From an uncultured Chloroflexota bacterium (GTDB lineage: Bacteria; Chloroflexota; Limnocylindria; Limnocylindrales; CSP1-4): a stretch of 32,887 nucleotides of DNA. A program made the position numbers and the translations under genes. A model generated the notes under the pieces. The model searched no databases. It was not told where the DNA came from and saw only the letters and a program-made list of their open reading frames with translations. The DNA lies in contig CAIJPD010000005.1 in assembly GCA_903822495.1 (NCBI GenBank), forward strand, positions 1 through 32,887, given 5' to 3'. Shown in pieces: positions 1-8,879 of this stretch; within the stretch, counting starts at the first letter, position 1, and each line of letters begins with the position of its first letter.

Positions 1-637
1 CATGGGGACCTACCTCGCTGACCCGGGCTGCACCATAACTCCCGCAACCCGCGGGCTCCTGTCCGCCCACGGTACGCCTTCACCCGCCATGGCGGGCCAG
101 TGCCCTAGTACCCGTGCGGCGGGGGCCGGATGGACGGTCGGCAGAGTCAGGGGGATGCCAGAGTCGCCTTGCGGCGGCAGATCTGCGCGGCGACCCGAGG
201 TGCCAGGCAGGTTGGCGCATCGGGATGTTCCCCCCGGATACAACCCGACCAGAATCGCGCCACCTATCGGGCTTCGGGGTCGACACTTGCCGAGTCGACC
301 CCCCAACTCCGGTGATTCTGTACCGGCAAGGAACCAAATCGGGGATTTCTGGGCTCCGAGGCCTGCCGGTGGGGGAATCAACGACAGGTTGTCCTCCACG
401 GGAACATCCATGGGGCCGGACGGGTCCGCATGGCCCGGCTCCGCATGGCCCGGCGCCGCATGGTCCGGGTCGACGTGGCATCGGGCCGGCGGCGGAGCAT
501 CGGGCGGGCGCTGGTACTTCCGGGTCGTGGTGCGGATTGCGGCGGACTGCGACGGTCCGGGTGCGAAATTTCCCGGCCGCCACACCAGCCCCAGCCGGTT
601 GGCGGCCTCTCCAGACAACGTACGCCGAAGTCCCCGC
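1..637. other. no confident gene; upstream region with a short tandem repeat
   Basis: I find no convincing gene here. Frames stay open on both strands only because of GC content: the conceptual peptides are Pro/Arg/Gly-rich low-complexity sequence that matches nothing I know. The only structure I can point to is the 15-bp tandem repeat at 428-472. The stretch probably holds the promoter and leader of the secreted protein that follows, but I cannot place a -35/-10 pair with confidence. Confidence 0.5.
428..472. repeat. three-copy 15-bp tandem repeat
   Basis: Units at 428-442 (GCATGGCCCGGCTCC), 443-457 (GCATGGCCCGGCGCC) and a diverged third at 458-472. It lies upstream of the likely start of the secreted C39-like gene. 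No function is evident. Confidence 0.6.
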
Positions 638-2110
638 TTGCCCCAATTCGCGCCCAGGCGCGCGCGTGGCCTCACGCTCGCACGCGCCTTCGTCCTGATG
701 GCGGCATCGATGCTCGCCCTGCTCACACCCGCGACCGCCTCCGCTGACCCCCCGCAGCCACTACCCGGGTACCAGCCCGCCTTCGTGACCGAGCGCGAGG
801 ACGGGCCGTGGCGGGACTGCGTCTGGGCGTCGGCTGCGATGCTCCTGGACAAGTGGACCAGCGGGGAGACGATCGTCAGCCGCCAGCGGCTCCGGGCCCT
901 GTCCGGCGACGGTCAGGGCGGCTCGGGCCTCAGGGACGTGCAGGCCGCGTTTGCGCGGCTGGGATTCCGCCTCACGATCTCGCCGTACGACAGCGTGGCC
1001 ATCGACTGGTCCGATCTCCTGGATCGCCTGGCCGCGGGCGGCGGGGCGATCCTGCTGGGCGACTACGGCCTGCTGCCGGCCCAGTTCGGCCGGTGGGATC
1101 CGGCCTTCTGGAGCCGGACCGGCGAGCTGGACGACCATGCGCTCTACCTGGACCGCTACGACCAGGAGACGGGCAGGATCCTGGTCATGGACCCGCTGGC
1201 TCCCGCTGGCTGGGGCGGCGAATGGATTCCGGTCTCCGCGCTCAAGCGGTTTGCCTGGCGGAGCGGCAGCGGCGCACTCTCGGTGGCCATCACGCCGCCC
1301 GCGCTGACATCCGCGTTCGAGGGCGTCAGCCTGGGGACCCCAACGGCCACGGCCGATGCCGCCGCGGTGCACCTGGCGTGGCCGATCGGGGCCGCGCCCG
1401 CCGGGTGGACCGACCAGGGCACCAGGCTCACCACCCAGATCGTGCCGGTCGAGTGGGTGGACCCGCTCGCCTGGATCGTGGGGGCGCTCCCGGCGAACGC
1501 CACGGCGCGTCCGCCGATGGAGCCCGTCACGTCCAGTGCCGACGGGATGCTCAGGGCTTCGATCCCGCTGCCGGCGGCGCCGGGGATCTACAGCGTCTCC
1601 GTCTCACTGGCGGATCAGGTCCTGGGGCAGCTGGTGGCGGGCGCCGGGCCGTTCAATCTGTATGTCCCCGGCCCGCGAGCGGCCGCCTACGAGGTCCCCG
1701 ACCGCGTTGTGGCCGCCGCCGGGTCGCTGGCGCATATCCCCGTCAGGGTCACCAACGTGGGCAGCGAATCATGGGCGGAGGCCCCCTTCCTTCCGTGGCT
1801 GTCGTCCGCCCGCCAAGGCTGGCAGAACCTGCGACTGACCGGGACCTGGGTGCGTGAGCCGTCCGCGGCCACCGCGGGCACGGTCCAGCCCAGACCGCCC
1901 GAATCCTTCGAGAGGGGCTTCCTCCACTTGGAAGCCGGCGACTCGAAGACGATCGATGCCGCCGTCCGAATGCCGGTGGACGCGGGCTCCTGGCGGCTGG
2001 TCTTCGACCTGGTCGACGACCTTGGCCAATCGCTGGCGGCCACGGGCTCGGCGCCCGGGGTGATCATCGTGGAGACGGTGGTGCCGGGGCCGGGGCTGGA
2101 AGGGCTGTAG
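638..2110 (+). CDS. secreted papain-like (C39-type) cysteine peptidase-fold protein
   Basis: This is a predicted exported protein of about 490 residues. From the TTG at 638 it begins with a twin-Arg basic n-region, a hydrophobic core and an Ala-x-Ala end near residue 36, a good signal peptide. ATG 698 would leave the hydrophobic core without basic residues, so the TTG is preferred, though no clear SD supports it. The mature part has a peptidase_C39-like Cys-His-Asp set: C61 in RDCVWASAAMLL, H167 in DDHALYLDRY and D185 in VMDPLAP. The second half (roughly residues 225-490) is beta-rich, with a VTNVGSESW segment typical of Ig-like/NEW3-type adhesion domains. It is tail-to-tail with the helicase gene. 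The substrate is unknown. It may be a peptidase or a catalytically idle binding protein. Confidence 0.75.
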   Translation: MPQFAPRRARGLTLARAFVLMAASMLALLTPATASADPPQPLPGYQPAFVTEREDGPWRDCVWASAAMLLDKWTSGETIVSRQRLRALSGDGQGGSGLRDVQAAFARLGFRLTISPYDSVAIDWSDLLDRLAAGGGAILLGDYGLLPAQFGRWDPAFWSRTGELDDHALYLDRYDQETGRILVMDPLAPAGWGGEWIPVSALKRFAWRSGSGALSVAITPPALTSAFEGVSLGTPTATADAAAVHLAWPIGAAPAGWTDQGTRLTTQIVPVEWVDPLAWIVGALPANATARPPMEPVTSSADGMLRASIPLPAAPGIYSVSVSLADQVLGQLVAGAGPFNLYVPGPRAAAYEVPDRVVAAAGSLAHIPVRVTNVGSESWAEAPFLPWLSSARQGWQNLRLTGTWVREPSAATAGTVQPRPPESFERGFLHLEAGDSKTIDAAVRMPVDAGSWRLVFDLVDDLGQSLAATGSAPGVIIVETVVPGPGLEGL

Positions 2111-2127
2111 GGCGGCGGGGCGCGGGA

Positions 2128-5100
2128 TCAGCCGGCGGCGAGCTTCGAACGGTCGAAGAGGAACGCGGGCATGGCCCGCTCGAGCTCCCACACGATCTGC
2201 ATGGGTCGCTCGGACTTGTGGCTCACGTGGTGCACCGGGCCCAGGCAAAGGTAGGGATTGCTGACCTTGCGGTCATCTCGCTTGTTCTCCCGCACAAACA
2301 ACAGCACTTGCGAGCCTCGCTCCTGGTGGTGCACGTAGCGCTGGCCGGTCGGTGACTTTGCGGTGGTCGAGGACTGCGACTCCCAATGGAACCTCGTCGG
2401 AGAGATCGGGTAGTCGTCGTAACGGGTGGTCGCGCTGAACTCGTCCTCACCCTTGTTGAGCGTGACGAACAAGAGGTCGGTCTTTTGGCTCTCGACCCAC
2501 AGCACTCCCTCGCGGTGCTCGCGGAGCTTGTCCCCCGTCCGGACGTCGAATGCCGCCAGAATCTCGTAGAGGCCGTATGTGGCGTGGCTGTAAAGGGGGA
2601 TGTTGCCGCGGGGATCAAGCGCCAAGGACTGCAATCTGGACCGCTCCCTTAGCACGTCTAGCAGCTGGATCAGCTCGCCCCGAAGCTCGGGCAGGGCCCA
2701 GAACTCCTCAAAGACCCGACCGGCTTGCGTCAGTGGCCGCTCGCGCTGCCCGAGCGCGGCCATGAACATGTTCTGAAGTCGATTCTCCCGCGTGCCATCT
2801 GCCGCAATCTCCGGGGGTGCATTGGAGGCGAGCCAGCGCCGCCACGCCTCGTTGCGTTCATCGTCATCCACATGAAGGAGTTTGCCGAAGGCCTTCGCGT
2901 ACTCGCCCTCGCCTGTGGGGACCGGAGTCCGAAGGTGACCCGCTTGGCGGCGCAAGTTTGTGAACGTCGATCCAGCACCGGGATTGCTGTAGATGTCATG
3001 GAGATCGAACGCGCTGCGCGCTAGGAAGCCAGCCAGGTTCGTGCCGGCCGGAAGAGCGCGGAGGTCCTCGACGACGAGTTTCCTCGTGGTCCGGATCTGA
3101 GTTCGGAGGTTCTCCAGGACGATGCGCTGGGCGATCTCGTCGAGTCGGACGACGCAGCCCGGGGGCATGAGTGGGAACCCGTGCTCGACCGAGCGCTCTA
3201 CTTGTCGGCGCGTTCCCCCGAGTAGCGCTCGGTACTTGATGTCGAATCGGTATTCCGCATGGGCCTGGCCGATGAAGTCAAGCACCGTCAGCACCGACTT
3301 GCCCGGAGACCACCGAAGGCCTCGGCCTAACTGCTGAAGGAAGACGGTCGCACTCTCGGTGGGCCGGAGAAGGACGAGCGTATCGACCTCGGGGATATCG
3401 ACGCCCTCGTTGAACAGATCAACCGTGAAGATCGCCCGGATCTCGCCCCGGCGGAGTCGCTGGACTGCGGCCGTCCGCACGGCGGCGTCGGTCTCGCCGT
3501 CCAGCGCCACTGACGGTAGGCCTGCAGCCGTGAACTGCTCGGCCATGAACCGGGCGTGGGCGACGCCGACGCAGAACCCGAGGGCGCGCATCTTGCCTGG
3601 GTCGAGGACCCACTCGCGGACCGAGGCCAGGATCCGTTGAGCCCGGACATGATCCCCGGTCAGGAAACTCTCAAGGTCAGCGGTCACATAGCGTCCGCGC
3701 TGGAAACCTACCCCGCGGAGGTCGGTGCCATCGCCGACACCCAGGTAGTGGAACGGGCAGAGCAGGCCCTGGTCGAGCGCTTCCCACAAGCGCATTTCCG
3801 TGGCAATTCGGTCGTCGAACCAGTGGAGGATCTCCCGACCGTCAGCACGTTCAGGGGTAGCCGTGAGGCCAAGCAGGATTCTTGGATGAAGGCGCGCGAG
3901 CAACCGGCGGTATGTGTCGGCTTCGGCATGGTGGAACTCGTCAACGACGATCACATCGAAGTGAGTGGGGTCGATCGTGTCCAAGTCGCGATGGAGTGAC
4001 TGGATCGAAGCGAAGACATGGTTCCACTGCGTGGGACGTTCGCCCCCGATTAGGCGCTCTCCAAAGGAAGGGTCGTCGAGCACGATTTGGAACATCGCCT
4101 GACTCTGTTCCAGGATCTCGTTCCGGTGCGCAACGAAGAGGAGGCGTTCGTAGCCCGCCTCGCGGAGCCGTTTGAAGTCGAAGGCAGCAACAACGGTCTT
4201 GCCGGTCCCCGTCGGGGCAACAACGAGATTCCTGAAGTGGCCGCGGCTCCGCTCGGCGCTCAGGGCCTCAAGCATGTCCAGTTGGAACGGCTTGGGCTGC
4301 AGATCAAGGTGAAGGGCAACCCCGGTCTTCGTAGCTGCCTGCGGCCCGGATTCCGCGGCCAGAGCAGCTTCGAGGCGTGCCCCGTCAACTTGCGGGTCGT
4401 AGCTCTCGAACTCGGGCTCATTCCAATACTGCTCGAAGGTTGCGGCCACTCGTTCAACAATCCTTGGGTTGTCGACCGCGGTCGCGCGAACGTTCCACTC
4501 GAGGCCCTCGAGCAAAGCGGAGTGCGTCAGGTTTGACGACCCGACGTATGTCGTGTGGAAGCCGCTGTTCCGTTCAAACAGCCAGGCCTTCGCATGGAGA
4601 CGCGTCTGGGAGGTCTCATACGAGACCTTCACCTTCGCACCGAGCCCAACGAGTTCGTCCAGGGCTCGCTTTTCGGTCGAACCGGTGTACACACTCGCAA
4701 TGACGCGCATCTGTCCCCCGCGGAGCAGGAACTCCAGGAGTTCCCTTCGGATCAGACGGATCCCGGCGAAGCGGACGAATGCACACAGAAGGTCGATTTG
4801 ATCGGCGCTGCCGATCTCCAGGGCCAATTGCGAGCCGATCTGCTGGTCGCCTCGCCCATTGGTCAGGAGGACGCTCTCGCGAAGTGGGATCCCGGGGCGC
4901 GGCTGTCGCGGCTTGCCGCTCTCAAGGACGTGCAGGAGGGCGCTGGCATCGGCACCGACTTCCTGTTCGCCGTACGGGCCGGGCAGCTCTCGCACGAGGC
5001 GGTTCGCGAGGTTGATCTGGTAGATCCGGCGATCCGCTTGGCTGGATGGCACGCCCGAGAGCGAACTCAGGACTTGATCATGGACGTGTCGCGCGAGAAC

Positions 5101-5232
5101 GTCGGGCAGATCACCTTCGTCGACGGCGTCGAATTCGACCGATTTCCCTTGGCTCTGGGCGCGTTCGATCTGTTCGCGGACTTTGCGAGTAACCAGACGA
5201 TCGTAGAGGCCGGGCGTGAGGTCGTCGGTCAT
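2128..5232 (-). CDS. PLD nuclease-like / DEAD-box superfamily 2 helicase with DUF3427-type C-terminus
   Basis: A 1034-residue SF2 helicase/nuclease-like protein. The N-terminal part holds a phospholipase-D-type half site (H213 and K215 in RLHAKAWLF, then GSSNLT at 231-236). The helicase core follows: Walker A at about 339-346 (APTGTGKT), motif II DEFH at 431-434, motif III LTATP near 456-460 and motif VI QQLGRGLR. The long C-terminal region resembles DUF3427 of PLD-helicase fusions. Length fits that family (about 950-1050). The start at 5232 is the ATG immediately before the family's N-terminal segment; upstream sequence in frame is low quality. Proteins of this architecture often occur in defence or repair contexts (family knowledge). 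Here the gene is divergent from a RecQ-PRTase gene, 195 bp away. Its exact nucleic-acid substrate is unknown. Confidence 0.9.
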   Translation of the reverse strand: MTDDLTPGLYDRLVTRKVREQIERAQSQGKSVEFDAVDEGDLPDVLARHVHDQVLSSLSGVPSSQADRRIYQINLANRLVRELPGPYGEQEVGADASALLHVLESGKPRQPRPGIPLRESVLLTNGRGDQQIGSQLALEIGSADQIDLLCAFVRFAGIRLIRRELLEFLLRGGQMRVIASVYTGSTEKRALDELVGLGAKVKVSYETSQTRLHAKAWLFERNSGFHTTYVGSSNLTHSALLEGLEWNVRATAVDNPRIVERVAATFEQYWNEPEFESYDPQVDGARLEAALAAESGPQAATKTGVALHLDLQPKPFQLDMLEALSAERSRGHFRNLVVAPTGTGKTVVAAFDFKRLREAGYERLLFVAHRNEILEQSQAMFQIVLDDPSFGERLIGGERPTQWNHVFASIQSLHRDLDTIDPTHFDVIVVDEFHHAEADTYRRLLARLHPRILLGLTATPERADGREILHWFDDRIATEMRLWEALDQGLLCPFHYLGVGDGTDLRGVGFQRGRYVTADLESFLTGDHVRAQRILASVREWVLDPGKMRALGFCVGVAHARFMAEQFTAAGLPSVALDGETDAAVRTAAVQRLRRGEIRAIFTVDLFNEGVDIPEVDTLVLLRPTESATVFLQQLGRGLRWSPGKSVLTVLDFIGQAHAEYRFDIKYRALLGGTRRQVERSVEHGFPLMPPGCVVRLDEIAQRIVLENLRTQIRTTRKLVVEDLRALPAGTNLAGFLARSAFDLHDIYSNPGAGSTFTNLRRQAGHLRTPVPTGEGEYAKAFGKLLHVDDDERNEAWRRWLASNAPPEIAADGTRENRLQNMFMAALGQRERPLTQAGRVFEEFWALPELRGELIQLLDVLRERSRLQSLALDPRGNIPLYSHATYGLYEILAAFDVRTGDKLREHREGVLWVESQKTDLLFVTLNKGEDEFSATTRYDDYPISPTRFHWESQSSTTAKSPTGQRYVHHQERGSQVLLFVRENKRDDRKVSNPYLCLGPVHHVSHKSERPMQIVWELERAMPAFLFDRSKLAAG

Positions 5233-5427
5233 GCCCGAGGCAGACCAGTCGTCGACGATTGGGGCACTGCTCCTCCCTCCGGTGCTAGTGCAGCCGTGGG
5301 AGGATACGCCCCTGTTGAACCTGAAGTTGCCTCTGCTCCGAAGCACAGCCGCGACAACGGCCACCCCGCACCGATCGCGCCGCCCGTGACAGGCAAGCTG
5401 GCACCTGCTGGCCGCAGACTGCCGCGC
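5233..5427. promoter_or_regulatory. divergent intergenic region between the helicase and RecQ-like genes
   Basis: These 195 bp separate two divergently transcribed helicase genes and must carry promoters for one or both. I see no convincing -35/-10 pair or perfect palindrome. An in-frame GTG at 5386 could be an alternative start for the RecQ-like gene. Confidence 0.4.
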
Positions 5428-7497
5428 ATGGAAGCCGTGGCCCCCGAGACAGACCAGCGCCTCCAGGCCCTGCTTGAGCAGATGTTCGGCCCCCAGGCGG
5501 AGTTCCGGCCGGGCCAGCTGGAGGCCATCCAGGCCGTCCTTGATGGGTCGCGCACCCTCGTCGTCCAGCGCACCGGGTGGGGCAAGAGCCTGGTCTACTG
5601 GCTGGCCACGCGGATGCTGCGCGACCAGGGCCGGGGGCCTACGCTCGTGATCAGCCCGTTGCTGTCGCTGATGCGCAACCAGATCGACGGGGCCACGGCC
5701 CTTGGCCTCCGCGCGGTGACCATCAACTCCGCCAATCGGGCCGAATGGGATGACGCCCGGGCGGCGCTGGAGGCGGACGGTGTCGACGCCCTCCTGATCT
5801 CGCCGGAACGGCTGGGGAATGAGCGATTCACCACGGAGATCCTGCCGTCGATTCCGGGCGGCATCGGCCTTGTCGTGATCGACGAGGCGCACTGCATCTC
5901 CGACTGGGGCCACGACTTCCGGCCCGACTATCGCCGCATCCAGCGCATCATCAACAACCTGCCGCCCAACGTGCCGCTCCTCGCCACCACGGCGACGGCC
6001 AACGACCGTGTGGTCGCGGACGTCATCGAGCAGCTGGGTGGTGATGTGGTGACCCTGCGGGGTCCGCTCGCCCGCGCCTCGTTGCGTCTCCAGGCGATCT
6101 ACCTGCGCGACGGCGCCGAACGGCTGGCGTGGCTGGCGGAACACCTCCCCGGCCTGCCGGGCAGCGGCATCGTGTACTGCCTGACCATCGCGGACACGGA
6201 GCGGGTCGCCGAGTGGCTCCGACTGAACGGGGTGGACGCGGCGGCCTACCACGCCAGGGTGGAGCCGGATCGGCGGGTGGAGCTGGAAGGCCGCCTCCTC
6301 CGGAACGACCTCAAGGTCCTCGTCGCCAGCACCGCCCTGGGCATGGGCTTTGACAAGCCGGACCTGGGCTTCGTCATCCACTACCAGCGACCCGGTTCCG
6401 TCATCGCGTACTACCAGCAGGTGGGCCGCGCCGGGCGCGCCATCGACACCGCGTACGGGGTGCTGCTGAGCGGCCGCGAGGACGACGAGATCAACGACTA
6501 CTTCATCCAGAGCGCATTCCCGCCGGAGGCCGACATGCGCGCGGTCGTGTCGGCCCTGGAGCGCGTCGAGACAGTCACCGTACCGGCCCTGGAGTCGCGG
6601 CTCAACATCCGGCGCAGCCGGATCCAGCACATCCTCAAGCTCCTGGAGCTGGATGGCGCGGTGGGCCGCGAGGGATCCAGCGTCTTCCGAACGCCCAACC
6701 CCTGGCTTCCCGACACCGAGCGCATGGAACGCGTCACCGCCCGTCGACGGGAGGAGCTGGCGCACCTTCGTGCGTACATGACCCACGACGGCTGCCTGAT
6801 GGCCTACCTGACGTCCGCGCTCGACGATCCCAGCCAGGCGCCGTGTGGGCGCTGCGCCCCGGAGACCGGACAGCTGCTCCCGGTCACGCCCAATCCGGTC
6901 CTGGTCCAGCAGGCCATCGGCTTCCTGCGCGGCGCATGGCGCGGCATCGAGCCGCGGCTCCAGTGGCCGCCCGGGGCGCTGGCCGGGCACAGCGGCCGGA
7001 TCACGCCGCCGAATGAGCCGGGCCTCGCGCTCGCGTTGTACGGCGACGCGGGCTGGGGCAGGCTGGTCGCCGATGGCAAGTATCGCGACGAGCGGTTCGA
7101 CCAGGCGCTGGTGGAGGCGTCGGCCCAGATGATCCGGGCGCGCGGCCTGGTGCCGGCGCCAACCTGGGTCACGGCGATCGCGTCCTTGCGGCGGCCAGGC
7201 CTGGTCCCCGATTTCGCCCGACGGCTGGCCGAAGCGCTTGGGCTTCCGTTTCACGACGTGCTGGCGGCCGCCAATGCCCGGCCCCAGAGGGAGATGGAGA
7301 ACAGCGGGGCGCAGCTCGGGAACGTGGCCGGCATGACCGTGGTCAACGACTGCCCGGCGGGCCCCGTCCTGCTGGTCGACGACGTCGTGGACTCGCGCTG
7401 GACGCTGACGTACGGCGGTTGGCTGCTGCGCCAGCACGGTGCGGGTCCGGTCCACCCGTTTGCGCTCGCGATGGCCACGCCGCAGGATGACGGCTGA
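5428..7497 (+). CDS. recQ: RecQ-family DNA helicase with C-terminal phosphoribosyltransferase-like domain
   Basis: A 689-residue ATP-dependent 3'-5' DNA helicase of the RecQ family. Motif 0 FRPGQLEAI is near residues 26-34, Walker A is TGWGKS at 49-54 (Trp where RecQ usually has Gly), DEAH is at 152-155 with the RecQ signature CISDWGHDFRPDY, the SAT-like motif is TTATAN, and motif VI is QQVGRAGR. A reduced zinc region follows (one Cys, then CGRC). The last third is not an HRDC domain: it ends in VLLVDDVVDSRWTLT (about 645-659), the PRPP-binding loop of type I phosphoribosyltransferases (ComF-like). This fusion is recurrent in high-GC bacteria as far as I recall. ATG 5428 was chosen; GTG 5386 is possible. 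The stop overlaps the dprA-like start by one base, so the two proteins are probably made together. Confidence 0.92.
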   Translation: MEAVAPETDQRLQALLEQMFGPQAEFRPGQLEAIQAVLDGSRTLVVQRTGWGKSLVYWLATRMLRDQGRGPTLVISPLLSLMRNQIDGATALGLRAVTINSANRAEWDDARAALEADGVDALLISPERLGNERFTTEILPSIPGGIGLVVIDEAHCISDWGHDFRPDYRRIQRIINNLPPNVPLLATTATANDRVVADVIEQLGGDVVTLRGPLARASLRLQAIYLRDGAERLAWLAEHLPGLPGSGIVYCLTIADTERVAEWLRLNGVDAAAYHARVEPDRRVELEGRLLRNDLKVLVASTALGMGFDKPDLGFVIHYQRPGSVIAYYQQVGRAGRAIDTAYGVLLSGREDDEINDYFIQSAFPPEADMRAVVSALERVETVTVPALESRLNIRRSRIQHILKLLELDGAVGREGSSVFRTPNPWLPDTERMERVTARRREELAHLRAYMTHDGCLMAYLTSALDDPSQAPCGRCAPETGQLLPVTPNPVLVQQAIGFLRGAWRGIEPRLQWPPGALAGHSGRITPPNEPGLALALYGDAGWGRLVADGKYRDERFDQALVEASAQMIRARGLVPAPTWVTAIASLRRPGLVPDFARRLAEALGLPFHDVLAAANARPQREMENSGAQLGNVAGMTVVNDCPAGPVLLVDDVVDSRWTLTYGGWLLRQHGAGPVHPFALAMATPQDDG

Positions 7498-8567
7498 TGA
7501 CCATCCACCATCAGCTGGGCGCCAACGGACTGGCCATCCTCGCCCTCACGGCTCGAGGCGGCGTCGGGCGGCGGGCCGGGCCCCGGGCCGGACCCCGCGC
7601 CGGCCAGGCGGATCTCGCGGCGCCGCTTCGATCGCGGGAGTGGGCCCAGCTCGCGCGAAGCCTCGCCCAGGCCGGCGCCCAGCCGGCCGACCTGCTTGGC
7701 TGGGGCTCGGCGGAGATCGCCGCGTCCCTTGGCACAACCCCCACCGCCAGCGACGACCTGGCACGCCTGGCCAGCCGCGCGTCAACCCTGGCGCTGGACG
7801 TGGAGCGACTGGGTAGCCGCGGGATCTGGCTCCTCAGCGTCGGCGACGCCGCGTACCCGGGGCGGCTGCTCACACGCCTGGGCGACCTGGCACCGCCAAT
7901 CCTGTATGGGTCGGGCGCACTCGAGGTCCTGGGCCGCGGGGGCATCGCGATCGTCGGCGCGAGGGATGCGGACGCCGACGCGCTGGCGTTCGCGTCGGCT
8001 GCCGCCGCAGCAGCCGCCGGGGCAGGCCGCTCAGTCGTGTCCGGCGGGGCCCGAGGCATCGATGTCGCCGCGATGTCGGCGGCCGCGGCGGCGGGCGGTT
8101 TGGTGGTGGGCGTGCTCGCCGAGAGCCTGGAACGGCGGATCCGGGCGGTGGAGGCGCGGGCGCTCATCGCGGAGGAACGACTGACCCTGGTGTCACCATA
8201 CGGTGCCGACGCGCCGTTCTCCGTGGGGAACGCCATGGGCCGCAACCGGCTGATCTACTGCCTGGCGGATGCTGCGATCGTGGTCGCAGCGACCGAAGGC
8301 GAAGGGGGAACCTGGGCCGGCGCCACGGAGGCGCTCGCGGCGCGATGGGTGCCCATCTACGTCCGGGTCTCCGCGTCGGCGCCGCCGGGAAACCGGGCCC
8401 TCGCAGATCGCGGCGCCATCCCGTTCGCGTCGGATCCGTCTGCAACAGGCTTGCTGCCGTTCGCGGGCGATGACCCCGCGTCCCTGACCTCGCCGGCGTC
8501 GTCCGTCTCCCCGGCACCGCCCAAGCGGGCGGCCGAGCAGCAGACGCTCTTTGGTGGCGACCGGTAG
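7497..8567 (+). CDS. dprA: DprA/Smf-like DNA-processing protein
   Basis: A 356-residue DprA-type Rossmann-fold protein. Evidence: the family entry region with PPILYGSGALE, a beta strand ending in IAIVGARD, the signature SGGARGIDVAAM from residue 182, and GRNRLI later, corresponding to the RNRxI motif. Classical DprA loads RecA onto incoming single-stranded DNA. Here the gene is not in a competence operon but starts inside the stop codon of a RecQ-PRTase gene (TGATG at 7495-7499), so it is translationally coupled. The N-terminal ~90 residues (Ala/Arg-rich) are poorly conserved, and the C-terminal winged helix is replaced by a Pro/Ser tail. That argues for a specialised relative of DprA working with the helicase. 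Confidence 0.88.
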   Translation: MTIHHQLGANGLAILALTARGGVGRRAGPRAGPRAGQADLAAPLRSREWAQLARSLAQAGAQPADLLGWGSAEIAASLGTTPTASDDLARLASRASTLALDVERLGSRGIWLLSVGDAAYPGRLLTRLGDLAPPILYGSGALEVLGRGGIAIVGARDADADALAFASAAAAAAAGAGRSVVSGGARGIDVAAMSAAAAAGGLVVGVLAESLERRIRAVEARALIAEERLTLVSPYGADAPFSVGNAMGRNRLIYCLADAAIVVAATEGEGGTWAGATEALAARWVPIYVRVSASAPPGNRALADRGAIPFASDPSATGLLPFAGDDPASLTSPASSVSPAPPKRAAEQQTLFGGDR

Positions 8568-8599
8568 ACCTTGGTCACGGCGAGGCGTGCGAGGCCAGG

Positions 8600-8619
8600 T
8601 GCTACCATGTCGCACATGG
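8600..8619 (+). promoter_or_regulatory. extended -10 and palindromic operator of TA module 1
   Basis: TGCTACCAT (8600-8608) is an extended -10 (TGn plus TACCAT). It is followed after 7 nt by ATG 8616, so the transcript could be leaderless. The inverted repeat CCATGT-CGC-ACATGG (8605-8619, 6-bp perfect arms) overlaps both the -10 and the start codon, as expected for autorepression by the antitoxin. No good -35 is visible. Confidence 0.5.
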
Positions 8620-8879
8620 AACGAATTGGGGTACGTGAGCTACGGCGCGATGCCAGCGCCGTGCTGCGACGGGTGGCTGCCGGCGAGACCGTCGAGGTGA
8701 CCGATCGGGGCCGCCCGGTGGCCGTCCTCCTTCGGACCATGCCCAGCGGCCTGGCTCGGCTGGAGCGCGAGGGCCTCCTTCGGCGCGCGGAGGGAGACCT
8801 GCTGGACATCGTGCCGATCACGCTGCCCGCGGGCACCGATCCCCCATCCGGCCTCGTCTCCGAGGGGCGCGACGAGTGA
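8616..8879 (+). CDS. Phd/YefM-type antitoxin
   Basis: A small antitoxin of 87 residues. The N-terminal half (ERIGVRELRRDASAVLRRV, then VEVTDRGRPVAVLL) is the Phd/YefM DNA-binding fold. The acidic, flexible C-terminal part would bind the toxin. It is followed with a 4-base overlap (GTGA) by a PIN toxin, the standard operon order. The start is ambiguous between ATG 8607 (weak AGG ahead) and ATG 8616. I prefer 8616 because an extended -10 ends 7 nt before it and a palindrome overlaps it. Confidence 0.88.
   Translation: MERIGVRELRRDASAVLRRVAAGETVEVTDRGRPVAVLLRTMPSGLARLEREGLLRRAEGDLLDIVPITLPAGTDPPSGLVSEGRDE

Noticed and set aside
2..637. N-terminal extension of the secreted protein from ATG 2
   Set aside because: The extra ~210 residues are low complexity and would bury a good signal peptide in mid-protein.
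10..852. A 280-codon minus-strand frame at the left end
   Set aside because: Low-complexity Pro/Arg/Gly sequence, antisense to the signal peptide and catalytic Cys region of the secreted C39-like gene.
4555..5427. Upstream extension of the RecQ-like frame
   Set aside because: It is antisense to the conserved PLD half of the helicase gene; RecQ motifs begin only after 5428.
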